From NCBI RefSeq assembly GCF_001648895.1, contig NZ_LXUF01000001.1, positions 1,553,788-1,617,787 of the forward strand: a stretch of 64,000 nucleotides of DNA, read 5' to 3'. The stretch's first letter is position 1. Each line of letters opens with the position of its first letter. The DNA is from Methylovorus sp. MM2 (lineage in GTDB: Bacteria; Pseudomonadota; Gammaproteobacteria; Burkholderiales; Methylophilaceae). Shown here piece by piece: positions 44,237-53,574 of this stretch. The notes below the pieces were generated by a model. The model made no database searches and was not told where the DNA came from. It saw only the letters and a program-made list of their open reading frames with translations. The translations under genes were made by a program, and so were the position numbers.

Positions 44237-45217
44237 TTGAATTTCGTTGCCCCATGGTTATTGCTGCTATTGCCGTTGGCATTAGTACCGTTGTTATTGG
44301 ATAGGCACCATAGCCATCGTTATTCTTGGCTGGGTATGCTTCCGCGTGACCGTTTATCTGACTTACTGGGTTTATTGCTCAAGATACTGGCAGCGCTCGC
44401 CTTATTTGCCATCATTATCGGTGTTGCAGGACCTGCAACACCAGCACAGTACATTCAGCGCACAGGCGTTGGCGCTCAACTGGTGCTGGTTATCGACCGC
44501 AGCGCAAGCATGGATGATCCGTTTTCCGGTGCGGTACAAAGCGGCAATGCAGGGGAATCAAAGGCACAGGCTGCTGAACGCCTGATCACCCAATTCGTCA
44601 AACAGCGTAAGAACGATATGTTTGGCATGGTGACCTTTAGTAACTCTGCAATTCACGCCCTACCTTTAAACGATAGTCGTGAGGCGATTTTAGCAGCCAT
44701 CAAGGCAGCGGGTGGTGCAGCCTTGTTTCAGACAAACATCGGTAGCGGGTTGACCAGCGGGCTATCTCAGTTCGATAAAACACCGGACTCTGGTTCGCGT
44801 GCCATCATTTTACTTTCAGACGGTGGTGGCCGCATGGGCGCGATGTCACAGGAAAAGATACGCGATTGGTTGGATCGTATGCATGTGACGCTTTATTGGA
44901 TCGTATTGCGCCAGCCGGGCGCTATCAGTATCTTTGATAAAGACTTCAAGCCGGTAGAAGATCGCCCTCTACCACCGGCGGTTGAGTTAAATGACTATTT
45001 CAAGAGCTTGCGTACAGGTTATCAGGCTTATGAGGCTGAAGATCCTACCTCGCTGGCTGCCGCGATCGAAGACATCAATCGCAAGGAAAAAAAGCCGATT
45101 CGCTACATGGATGAGATACCCGGACGCGATTATTCGCCATGGTGCTACCTGCTTGCTGCAGTATTTATTGGTTTGCTATTGGCAGTGAAATTTATTGAGG
45201 TAAGAACATGGCATTGA
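44237..45217 (+). CDS. mxaC: MxaC-like vWA membrane protein
   Basis: 326 residues. Two N-terminal helices (WLLLLLPLALVPLLL and LLLKILAALALFAIIIGVA), a vWA domain with MIDAS DRSAS in VLVIDRSASMDDPF and FGMVTFSNSAIHALPL, AIILLSDGGGRMGAM, then a C-terminal helix (WCYLLAAVFIGLLLAVKF). BatA-like topology. The start codon is TTG, immediately after the TAA of mxaA; GGGGAT lies nine bases before it. Its end overlaps mxaK by ten bases. Confidence 0.82.
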   Translation: MNFVAPWLLLLLPLALVPLLLDRHHSHRYSWLGMLPRDRLSDLLGLLLKILAALALFAIIIGVAGPATPAQYIQRTGVGAQLVLVIDRSASMDDPFSGAVQSGNAGESKAQAAERLITQFVKQRKNDMFGMVTFSNSAIHALPLNDSREAILAAIKAAGGAALFQTNIGSGLTSGLSQFDKTPDSGSRAIILLSDGGGRMGAMSQEKIRDWLDRMHVTLYWIVLRQPGAISIFDKDFKPVEDRPLPPAVELNDYFKSLRTGYQAYEAEDPTSLAAAIEDINRKEKKPIRYMDEIPGRDYSPWCYLLAAVFIGLLLAVKFIEVRTWH

Positions 45218-45744
45218 ATACCAAAAAATTAACCTGGCTTCTGGTTGCCGTTGCGATTGTCAGTGCTATCGGCAGCGTGGCCGAGCTTATTCGCATCAAT
45301 CAGGTACATGCCTTCAATAAGGCCATACTGAGCGGCAAAACACCCGAAACCGATAAAGAGTCTTACGAAGCAAAATTCGCTGTAGCGTATTGGTTAGCAA
45401 CGAATGGTAAATATCAGGAATCATCCCTGCTATTTGGTCAGCTGGCTGATAAAGGCACGGCCACACAGCGATCGGGCGTGCAATTCAATATCGGCAATAT
45501 CTTCTTTCTGCGCGGCTTAGCCATCAATGGTCGTGACCTGACCGTGCGCGACCAGACTGAATATCTGCTCACTCAGGCAAAAACGGCTTATCAACAATCA
45601 TTACGCCTTGATAATAGCTTTTGGGATGCCAGCCATAATCTTGACCGCGTGATTTCCATGCTACCAAGCCACCCTACTCCCGGCGTGGGTGAATCTGACT
45701 CACCCGGCCTCATCATGGGTAACATCCCTGTTGGTTTACCTTAA
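45208..45744 (+). CDS. mxaK: MxaK-like protein
   Basis: 178 residues. One N-terminal helix (LTWLLVAVAIVSAIGSVAEL) and a TPR-like periplasmic part (FAVAYWLATNGKYQESSLLF, SGVQFNIGNIFFLRG, AKTAYQQSLRLDNSFWDASH). The tail is a short Pro/Gly-rich stretch (MLPSHPTPGVGESDSPG). Fits MxaK, the small component between MxaC and MxaL. Confidence 0.78.
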   Translation: MALNTKKLTWLLVAVAIVSAIGSVAELIRINQVHAFNKAILSGKTPETDKESYEAKFAVAYWLATNGKYQESSLLFGQLADKGTATQRSGVQFNIGNIFFLRGLAINGRDLTVRDQTEYLLTQAKTAYQQSLRLDNSFWDASHNLDRVISMLPSHPTPGVGESDSPGLIMGNIPVGLP

Positions 45745-45756
45745 AGTCAAAGTTAC

Positions 45757-46794
45757 ATGAGAGTCTTTTTAACCCGCTTCTTTAGTTACATCCGCCATCG
45801 GCGCGATGCTGCATTGCTTGCGACTGCATTCTTATTATTGATTGCGGCGGCCTTCAAACCCACCTTGCCTGTGCCTCGCAATATATACAGCTATATGTTC
45901 GTCGTGGATATCAGCCAAAGCATGAATACAAAGGGCATGTTTTGGCATGGCAATGAAGTATCACGGCTGGAATATACCAAATACATGCTGCATGATGTAG
46001 TGAGTACTTTGCCCTGTGGTAGCCGCGTGAGTGTTTCTGTATTTGCAGGGTTTACGGTCGCTGCCCTATACACCCCAATCGAAGTATGCGGGAACTATGC
46101 CGCCATCCAAGATACGATCGCCAATCTGGAATGGCGCATGGCATGGTCAGGCAATAGCCGCGTACGTGAAAGCGCAGATGCCATCAGCCGTCTGTTACGC
46201 TCCATAGATGAGCCAGCACAAGTCGTATTCTTTACCGATGGTGAAGAAGCCCCCCACCTGCATGCGTTCAACACCAAAGACCTGACTAACTTTCAAGGTG
46301 GTAGTGGCTGGCTTATTGTCGGTGTCGGTAGCGAAAATCCTAACCCGATTCCCAAACTGGATGAATCCAATCGTGTCATCGGCTATTGGTCGGCAGAAAA
46401 TTTCACCATGCAGCCTGGCATCGCGCAGATATCACAGCAGAATTTCGGTAATCGTGATGATAATGTCGCCAGCGGCAATGATGACCGTTACCAATCAAAA
46501 CTAGATGAAGAATACCTCAAGCAATTTTCAAAAGAGATCAATGCAGACTATGTCAATGGAGAAGATATTCAGTCAGTCAAACGTGCCTTAAACAATCTAA
46601 AGCCCGCCAAACGCGATATATCACCCATGCAGATCGATTGGATACTGGCGATCATCGCAGGCATCGTCATCATCAGCGCATATACCCCACAAAGACTGTT
46701 CCAGCTGATACGGCGTCTATCAGCAAGAATGCCTGACAGCATATTTAAGAAGAAGCCTCAAGCCTCATCTGGCACATCATCTAAAGCCTCTTGA
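45757..46794 (+). CDS. mxaL: MxaL-like vWA membrane protein
   Basis: 345 residues. N-terminal helix (AALLATAFLLLIAAAF), vWA domain with MIDAS DISQS in MFVVDISQSMNTKGMFW and SVSVFAGFTVAALYTPI, FFTDGEEAPHLH, and a C-terminal helix (IDWILAIIAGIVIISAY). Last recognised gene of the set. I see no mxaD after it, and mxaFJGI are not upstream. Its last 37 bases overlap the convergent ygfX gene. Confidence 0.82.
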   Translation: MRVFLTRFFSYIRHRRDAALLATAFLLLIAAAFKPTLPVPRNIYSYMFVVDISQSMNTKGMFWHGNEVSRLEYTKYMLHDVVSTLPCGSRVSVSVFAGFTVAALYTPIEVCGNYAAIQDTIANLEWRMAWSGNSRVRESADAISRLLRSIDEPAQVVFFTDGEEAPHLHAFNTKDLTNFQGGSGWLIVGVGSENPNPIPKLDESNRVIGYWSAENFTMQPGIAQISQQNFGNRDDNVASGNDDRYQSKLDEEYLKQFSKEINADYVNGEDIQSVKRALNNLKPAKRDISPMQIDWILAIIAGIVIISAYTPQRLFQLIRRLSARMPDSIFKKKPQASSGTSSKAS

Positions 46795-47213
46795 TCACTC
46801 CACTTTAGCCATACACGCAATTGACGAAACGCTGCGCTTGATGCCGAATCGGGCATCAGGATAATACTGCGTGACCAAAACATGCCGGAAATCTTTAGAT
46901 TCAAAATAGTCAGGTAACTCGCAACAAAGCTGCTAGATAATATTGCCGCCGCATATCTGTTACCACTTTTATCGGTGATATATAAGGCATTGCGGTGATT
47001 CACTTCGATCTTTTGTGGTGACTGCGGTAAAACCAGCAATGCATCCCGCATGATATAAAAAATAGTCGCAGCAATAATCAGCACCAGCACAAACAATTTA
47101 AGCAGGATATGTAAAGGCATGAACATAACAACACTGGCCGCCAAGAAACTTGCAATCGCAAGTATGGCCACCATGTAATAAGAAGGCGTTAAATCCAAAG
47201 CAATCGGCTTCAC
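46758..47213 (-). CDS. YgfX/CptA-like membrane protein
   Basis: 151 residues with two close N-terminal helices (YYMVAILAIASFLAASVVMF and LLKLFVLVLIIAATIFYI) and a cytoplasmic C-terminal part rich in beta strands (MFWSRSIILMPDSASSAAFR, QLRVWLKWS). Size, topology and divergence from ygfZ match YgfX, an inner-membrane protein often next to sdhE or ygfZ. In E. coli it has been described as a toxin acting on MreB/FtsZ, but that role is disputed. The sequence match is weak, so the name is inferred partly from context. Confidence 0.65.
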   Translation of the reverse strand: MKPIALDLTPSYYMVAILAIASFLAASVVMFMPLHILLKLFVLVLIIAATIFYIMRDALLVLPQSPQKIEVNHRNALYITDKSGNRYAAAILSSSFVASYLTILNLKISGMFWSRSIILMPDSASSAAFRQLRVWLKWSDQEALDDVPDEA

Positions 47214-47254
47214 GTTATAATCATCCGATACAAAAACTTAAGCAAAATAACATC

Positions 47255-48259
47255 ATGACACAGTGGCAAGAATTCCTCATCGCGCAAGGCGCAAATTTTA
47301 AAGATGGTTATGTGGCTGATTTCGGCACGCCCAACGCCATAAATAGCGACACTATCCTTGCCGACCTCTCCCATTTAGGGCTACTCAGGTTGCAAGGCGA
47401 CGATGCCGTCACCTTTCTGCAAGGCCAAGTCACTAACGATGTTAAAAAGCTCGATGGCAACAACAGCCACTACTCAGGTTACTGTACGCCCAAAGGCCGC
47501 CTGCTAGCCTTGTTTCTGGCTTTTGCACAAACCGATGGCATTTACCTGCAATTTCCGCGCGAACTGGTCGAATCCATTCAAAAACGGCTGAAAATGTATG
47601 TCATGCGCTCTAAAGTCACCATCACCGATGTCAGCGATGAACTCACCCATTTCGGCATTGCTGGTAACAACGCAGCGCAGATATTAAGCACTCTATTCGG
47701 TAGCGATATACCGCAACAAGCTTACGCGACCATCACCATCGACAACACGACGATTATCCGCATGGCAGGTGAACTACCGCGCTACCAACTGCTGACAAGT
47801 GATGCACATGCTAGCAAACTTTGGGCAACGCTCGGCGAGCAAACCGTTAAAGTCGGCAAACCACAATGGGATTACCTTGAAATCCAAGCGGGCATCCCAG
47901 AGATCACCCTAGCCACCCAAGAAGCGTTCGTCCCGCAGATGGTCAACCTAGATGCGCTCGATGGCATCAACTTCAAAAAAGGCTGCTACACCGGCCAGGA
48001 GATTGTCGCCCGCACGCATTATTTAGGTAAGGTAAAACGCCGCACTCAACTTGCACATATCGATTCAAGCGAGCAGCCAAAAGCTGGAGATGATGTTTGT
48101 AATGAAGCAAACGAAGTTGTAGGCAAGGTCGTAAGAAGTGCGCCAGCAAACAGTGGGTTTGGCTTATTAATCGAAATCAGGCTTGAGGCAACTGCGCATG
48201 CAAGGTGGGAAAATACCCCCATTACGATAGCCTCACTTCCTTATGTGTTAAGCGAATAA
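47255..48259 (+). CDS. ygfZ: Folate-binding Fe-S repair protein YgfZ
   Basis: 334-residue GcvT-fold protein that uses tetrahydrofolate to support synthesis or repair of certain Fe-S enzymes. Signature KKGCYTGQEIVARTHY, with its conserved Cys, lies near residue 240; also LSHLGLLRLQGDDAVTFLQG, QVTNDVKKL and YSGYCTPKGRLLALFL. The start at 47255 is preferred to longer upstream frames that run into the ygfX promoter region. Confidence 0.93.
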   Translation: MTQWQEFLIAQGANFKDGYVADFGTPNAINSDTILADLSHLGLLRLQGDDAVTFLQGQVTNDVKKLDGNNSHYSGYCTPKGRLLALFLAFAQTDGIYLQFPRELVESIQKRLKMYVMRSKVTITDVSDELTHFGIAGNNAAQILSTLFGSDIPQQAYATITIDNTTIIRMAGELPRYQLLTSDAHASKLWATLGEQTVKVGKPQWDYLEIQAGIPEITLATQEAFVPQMVNLDALDGINFKKGCYTGQEIVARTHYLGKVKRRTQLAHIDSSEQPKAGDDVCNEANEVVGKVVRSAPANSGFGLLIEIRLEATAHARWENTPITIASLPYVLSE

Positions 48260-48411
48260 TCTTTACAGACATGTGTATTGAATAAATCTGAAATTCAATA
48301 TACAAACTGTAACGAGCTTCACATCATTAATTAATAAAAACTGCTTATAATCGCAACAGTCCAAAGGTTTGCTCAGCGCTAAGTTTTGAAGATTTATTTT
48401 AAGGGTATGTA

Positions 48412-51400
48412 ATGGCAACAACGCTTAGTGGTGGTCCAGGCGACAATTTATTAAACAACGCTTCAGGAGCACTTTCTGGGGATATCTTGTATCGGGGCTT
48501 TGAAGGTAATGACACCATTCTTGCCGGTGCTGCGAATGACACACTTGATGGCGGCACTGGAGACGATTCGTTAGTCGGAGGAAAAGGTGACGACACCTAC
48601 ATTATCGACAGTGCTTTAGACATTCTGCTTGAAAACCCCAATCAAGGCACTGACACCATCGTTCTTGCTAACAACTTGGGTTTCTCTAGTATTAGCTTTA
48701 GTGCTTTTAAAAACTTTGAGAATTTCGATATCAGTACGACCGGCACAGTAGCCTTTGATGTCGAAGGTAATGCAAGTGCCAACATAATCACTGGCAATAA
48801 TGGCGACAATGCACTATATGGCCTGACTGGCAACGACACTCTAAACGGTGGCGCTGGCGCCGATACCTTAGAGGGTGGCGCTGGCGCCGATAGCATGGCC
48901 GGAGGAACAGGTAACGATCTTTATATAGTAGACAATGTAAATGATGTTATTTCAGATTCCGGTGGAGATAGTGACGAGGTTTCAGCCTCTATCAGTTTCA
49001 GCCTTGCCAATCTACCCGACATCGAACATCTCAGCCTGACTGGCAAGGCAGCACTCTCGGCCACGGGTAACGCAAAGAACAACCAGCTATTCGGTAACGA
49101 TGGCAACAACCTGATTGATGGCGCTGTCGGTGCAGATAGCATGTATGGCGGCAAGGGTGACGACATCTATATCTGGGATAGTCTTGGCGACCAGATGTAT
49201 GAAAATGCCAATGAAGGTAACGATACCTTTCGGCTTGTCGGCGATTTCGGCACGACAGGCGTGCAAACGCTAACAGTCTCTATCAACGCAAACATAGAGA
49301 ATATCGATGCCAGCAGGACTACCGGCGAGTTTTATTACAACCTCACAGGCAATGCAAGCGCCAACCTGATTATAGGGAATCTCCTCGACGATACAATAAA
49401 TGGCGGAGATGGCAACGATACGCTTATCGGTGGCGCAGGCGACGATAAGCTCGAAGGCGGCCTCGGCATTGACAACCTGCAAGGTGGAGCTGGAGATGAC
49501 GAATATGTTGTCAACCTCAAACTCACTAATGGTATAGCTTCTCTAGAAGACACCATCACAGAAATCGCTGGTGCAGCAGGCGGAATAGACACCCTCAAAC
49601 TCTCAGGAGGTACAGGTGCCACCAAGCCCAGCTCTATTCTGCTGGCGACCAATCTGGAGAACATCGATGCCATTGATACGGATAGTGCAATCGCTCTGAA
49701 CCTCACTGGCAATGCAGTAAGCAATGAAATCAGCGGTAGCGATGGCAACAACGTCATACTTGGCCTTGCAGGCGATGATAAACTAAGCGGCAATCTCGGC
49801 AATGACACGCTGGATGGCGGTATTGGCAGCGACCTTTTGAATGGTGGCGATGGCAATGACAGCCTAATCGGTGGACTAGGAGCAGATCAACTCTCCGGTG
49901 GTGACGGTAGCGATATCTATAATGTCACCCTGCTGAAAGAAACCAGCACCACAGTAGTATTAGAAGATACAACCCTTGAGAATGAAGATGAAGGCGATAA
50001 TGACATCATCAAACTTACGGGCAATGTAAGCCTAACAAGCGCCGCCCTGCTGGATATGACCACAGCACGCTTTGATAACATTGAGCATCTTGATATCGTA
50101 GGCACAGGCACTAGCAAGCTCAATATCAAAGGTAATGCGCTAGATAACTACCTCACAGGCAATTCAGCCGCCAATACGCTAGAAGGTTTAGCAGGCAACG
50201 ACACCCTAGATGGCGGTCTCGGCAACGATACACTAATCGGTGGAGACGGCAATGACCTCTACATCGTCAACGCCATCGGTGATGTAGTGACTGAGAGCGG
50301 CACAGTAAGCAGCGCTAGCGACACCATTCAAGGCAGCATCAATATTGATCTTGCCAATTACACAAACGTTGAAAATGTCGCCCTCTCCGGCACGGCCGCC
50401 TTGAGCGCCAAAGGTAACGGCACAGCAAACACCATTGAAGGCAATAGCGCCTCAAACAAACTGGAAGGTTTGGGCGCAAACGATAGCCTGATCGGGGGCG
50501 CAGGCAATGACACCCTAGATGGCGGTGCAGGTGCCGACACCATGATCGGTGGCGCAGGCAATGACACGTACATCGTTGATAACGCACTTGATGTGGTCAA
50601 CGAATTAGTGACAGGTGCACTGAGTGGCGTTGATAAAGTGAGGCTGGTTTCTGGCTATGTACCGTTTTCTTTTATTGCGCAAAATGAGATCGAAAATATA
50701 GATGCAAGTGCGCTTGGTTTTGGATTAAGTTTGACAGGCAATGCGCTTGCCAATGCCATTACTGGCACTGCCAATACTGATGAGTTATTCGGTGAAGCTG
50801 GCAATGACACCCTGATAGGTGGCGCAGGTGATGACAACCTAGAAGGTGGAGATGACGCAGATAACCTCCAAGGCGGTACTGGCAGTGACACCTACTTTGT
50901 TAACCTAAAAACTACCGGAAGCGGTACCAATATTACAGTAGCTCTTGAAGACACGATTACCGAAGTTGCGGGAGACTCAGAAAGCACGGACACGTTACAG
51001 CTATATGGCGGCGCGGGAGCCAACAAGCTGACCACCCTTACCCTAGCTACCAACCTTGAAAACTTGTATGCACTCAATGCAAATAGCGATATTGCGCTTA
51101 ACTTCACGGGCAACACAGCAAACAACGACATCACAGGCTCGCAGGGTAATAACGTCATTTTAGGGTTAACAGGCAACGACTCACTCTTCGGCGAAGATGG
51201 TAACGATAGCCTAGATGGTGGCATCGGCAATGACGAACTTCATGGCGATAACGGTAACGATACCCTTATCGGTGGTACTGGTGTAGATACGCTGGATGGC
51301 GGCGATGGCGATGATACCTACATTGCTAACATCAAAGCTTTCACGGCTGCCCCTGGGGTCGTGATTGCTGAACTCGAAGACGAGATTTCCGAAGGTGTGA

Positions 51401-53304
51401 ATAAAGGCACTGACACCCTCAAACTGGTTGGCAACATCAAGGCAACAGACCCTAACGCCCTAAACTTGAAAGAAGATGTCCCGTTCAGCAGTTACATTGA
51501 GAACTTCGAGAATATTGATATCTCCGGCACAGGCACCACACGACTCTATCTCACTGGTAATACTACCGAAAATCTACTCATCGGTAATGCAGCCGCCAAT
51601 GTCGTCTTAGGTGACAGTGGCAATGACACTCTGGATGGCGGCGCTGGTAACGACACACTTGAAGGCGAAATTGGCAGCGACAAGTTATTTGGCGGCACGG
51701 GCTTAGATACCCTGAATGGTGGTAATGGTAACGACTTTATCGACGGTGGTGCTGACAACGACATGATTAGTGGCGGTGCAGACAATGACGCCCTATTTGG
51801 TGGTCTTGGCAACGATACGATCTTTGGCGACGACAATAATGATTTCATCGACGGTGAAGCCGGAAACGATTTCTTATACGGTGGCGATGGTGACGACACC
51901 GTCTTTGGCGGTGCAGGCAATGACAACTTAGAAGGCGGCGCTGGCTACAACAAGCTCGAAGGTGAAGATGGCAATGACACCATCACCGGCGGTGATGACG
52001 GCAACTCCATCGAGGGTGACGCGGGTAATGACAGCTTGGAAGGCGGCGCTGGTGTCGATTTAATAGAAGGTGATATTGGCAACGACACTCTGAATGGATT
52101 TAGCGGCTCGGACATCCTTGAAGGTGGTGTAGGTAATGACATCCTTGATGGTGGTGACGGCGATGATTATCTGGAGGGTGGCGACGGTATAGATACACTT
52201 ACAGGCGGTGCCGGTGCAGATACTTTCAAATTCTACAGCCCTGTCATCGCTGCAAATGCCGATATCATCACTGACTTTAGTGGCGCTACTGGAAATCACG
52301 ACAAGATCGAGTTGGATGCTTACTACTTTAGTGCTTTTCTTAATAGCGATAGCGTAAGTGGTGGCAATATTATCAATGGCACAAAAGCGCTTGATAATGA
52401 TGACCACCTCATCTACGACGCACTCACTGGCAAACTATACTACGATGCAGATGGCGCTGGAGGCAAAGCAGCAGTACTTTTTGCAACGCTGCTGGGCAAT
52501 AAACCAGAAATGTTGTCGGCCGATGACTTCAAGCTTATCGGCTCAATGGCTGATTCCATAATATCAGGTGCAAATACAGCCGAGACTTGGATCGCAGCCG
52601 AATCAATTGCTTCCGGTTACTCCTATAACGGGCTTGGTGGCAACGATACCATCCTTGGGCATACATCAAGATCAGGCTCTTTAAGTGGTGGCTTGGGCAA
52701 TGACAGCATCACCGCTGGCAATGGTGGTGACAACCTCTTTGGCAACGAAGGTAATGACACCCTAATTGGTGGCACCAATAACGACTATCTGGCCGGTGGG
52801 GATGGTAACGACTCTCTATCCGCAGGTAACGGAGAAGATTTTCTGCTAGGTGGAATCGGTAACGATAAACTAGATGGCGGCGCTGGCAATGACTATCTGC
52901 GTGGTGATGATGGCAACGATACCCTCACCGGCGGTGCTGGTGAAGATACATTATCAGGCGGTAACGGCAATAATGTGATGACCGGCGGCGATGATGCCGA
53001 TATCTTCATATTCAACAGACCAGTGCTTGCAGCAAATGCCTCTACCATTAGCGACTTTACTTCAGGGGAGGATATTCTGGAGCTAAGCGGCGATGTTTTC
53101 AGAAAACTCACTGATGGCGTTTCTGACAACAACCTAGCCTTCGGCACAAAAGCCATAAGCCTCGAACATTACCTGATTTACGATAACAAGACAGGCAGCC
53201 TGTATTACGATGCAGATGGTTCAGGCGCTGGGGCAGCAATCAAGTTCGCCACCCTTTCAAGCAAGCCAGCAAGTATTGATGCAGATGATTTCCAGATTGT
53301 TTAA
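48412..53304 (+). CDS. Giant RTX calcium-binding repeat protein 1
   Basis: 1630 residues made almost entirely of glycine/aspartate nonapeptide repeats (GGxGxDxLx), starting at residue 5 with no separate effector domain. The repeats come in blocks joined by beta segments of the type NDxYxVxxxxDVVxExxxGxDT...IENLxLTGxAxLxAxGN. These bind Ca2+ in beta-rolls outside the cell. There is no N-terminal signal peptide. The C-terminus (about 1530-1630, ending KPASIDADDFQIV) is the terminal module common to type I-secreted RTX proteins, with LIYDNKTGSLYYDADGSG. A second copy of this module lies at about 1270-1377. No transporter gene is in the window. A TATAAT at 48346-48351 may be its promoter. Possible adhesin or S-layer-like protein; the function is not readable. 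Confidence 0.9.
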   Translation: MATTLSGGPGDNLLNNASGALSGDILYRGFEGNDTILAGAANDTLDGGTGDDSLVGGKGDDTYIIDSALDILLENPNQGTDTIVLANNLGFSSISFSAFKNFENFDISTTGTVAFDVEGNASANIITGNNGDNALYGLTGNDTLNGGAGADTLEGGAGADSMAGGTGNDLYIVDNVNDVISDSGGDSDEVSASISFSLANLPDIEHLSLTGKAALSATGNAKNNQLFGNDGNNLIDGAVGADSMYGGKGDDIYIWDSLGDQMYENANEGNDTFRLVGDFGTTGVQTLTVSINANIENIDASRTTGEFYYNLTGNASANLIIGNLLDDTINGGDGNDTLIGGAGDDKLEGGLGIDNLQGGAGDDEYVVNLKLTNGIASLEDTITEIAGAAGGIDTLKLSGGTGATKPSSILLATNLENIDAIDTDSAIALNLTGNAVSNEISGSDGNNVILGLAGDDKLSGNLGNDTLDGGIGSDLLNGGDGNDSLIGGLGADQLSGGDGSDIYNVTLLKETSTTVVLEDTTLENEDEGDNDIIKLTGNVSLTSAALLDMTTARFDNIEHLDIVGTGTSKLNIKGNALDNYLTGNSAANTLEGLAGNDTLDGGLGNDTLIGGDGNDLYIVNAIGDVVTESGTVSSASDTIQGSINIDLANYTNVENVALSGTAALSAKGNGTANTIEGNSASNKLEGLGANDSLIGGAGNDTLDGGAGADTMIGGAGNDTYIVDNALDVVNELVTGALSGVDKVRLVSGYVPFSFIAQNEIENIDASALGFGLSLTGNALANAITGTANTDELFGEAGNDTLIGGAGDDNLEGGDDADNLQGGTGSDTYFVNLKTTGSGTNITVALEDTITEVAGDSESTDTLQLYGGAGANKLTTLTLATNLENLYALNANSDIALNFTGNTANNDITGSQGNNVILGLTGNDSLFGEDGNDSLDGGIGNDELHGDNGNDTLIGGTGVDTLDGGDGDDTYIANIKAFTAAPGVVIAELEDEISEGVNKGTDTLKLVGNIKATDPNALNLKEDVPFSSYIENFENIDISGTGTTRLYLTGNTTENLLIGNAAANVVLGDSGNDTLDGGAGNDTLEGEIGSDKLFGGTGLDTLNGGNGNDFIDGGADNDMISGGADNDALFGGLGNDTIFGDDNNDFIDGEAGNDFLYGGDGDDTVFGGAGNDNLEGGAGYNKLEGEDGNDTITGGDDGNSIEGDAGNDSLEGGAGVDLIEGDIGNDTLNGFSGSDILEGGVGNDILDGGDGDDYLEGGDGIDTLTGGAGADTFKFYSPVIAANADIITDFSGATGNHDKIELDAYYFSAFLNSDSVSGGNIINGTKALDNDDHLIYDALTGKLYYDADGAGGKAAVLFATLLGNKPEMLSADDFKLIGSMADSIISGANTAETWIAAESIASGYSYNGLGGNDTILGHTSRSGSLSGGLGNDSITAGNGGDNLFGNEGNDTLIGGTNNDYLAGGDGNDSLSAGNGEDFLLGGIGNDKLDGGAGNDYLRGDDGNDTLTGGAGEDTLSGGNGNNVMTGGDDADIFIFNRPVLAANASTISDFTSGEDILELSGDVFRKLTDGVSDNNLAFGTKAISLEHYLIYDNKTGSLYYDADGSGAGAAIKFATLSSKPASIDADDFQIV
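50143..50336 (+). repeat. 194-bp segment nearly identical to 63436-63629
   Basis: By eye only four of 194 positions differ between this stretch of RTX gene 1 and the one in RTX gene 3, while flanking sequence diverges sharply. It encodes repeat units [20 protein letters not shown] plus the following beta segment. Confidence 0.85.
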
Positions 53305-53332
53305 TGAATGCTTTTAAATAAGATGCCTTAAA

Positions 53333-53358
53333 AAAAAGCCCGCAATCGCGGGCTTTTT
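53333..53358 (+). terminator. Intrinsic terminator after RTX gene 1
   Basis: AAAAAGCCCGC (53333-53343), AATC loop, GCGGGC (53348-53353) then TTTTT. The rest of the 270-base gap to RTX gene 2 is AT-rich with no gene seen. Confidence 0.9.
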
Positions 53359-53574
53359 GTTACTCACTCCTCGTTCACACCACCCTACTGCGAACACAAC
53401 TGAATGACCCTGCTAAGACATTAATTAGAATAAATATTTAAGTTAATTTACAAGTGTAAATATTTTGCTAATAATTGTGAGCTAGTTCATAGCTTAGTGG
53501 TATTTTTTATGGTCTTATTCATACCTAAGTGAAAATCTATTGCGTTTAATCTTAAAAGGTTTAAGGGGTAAAGA

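Noticed and set aside
48841..50580. Regular short repeats that might be read as a CRISPR array
   Set aside because: Units are in a coding frame, vary in sequence, have a nine-codon-related period and no constant-length unique spacers; no cas genes are nearby.
51546..51926. Long minus-strand frames rich in Pro/Ser opposite the RTX genes
   Set aside because: They are the complement of Gly-Asp repeat codons (GGC/GAC/ACC periodicity), which seldom gives stops; the Pro-Ser repeats are an artefact.
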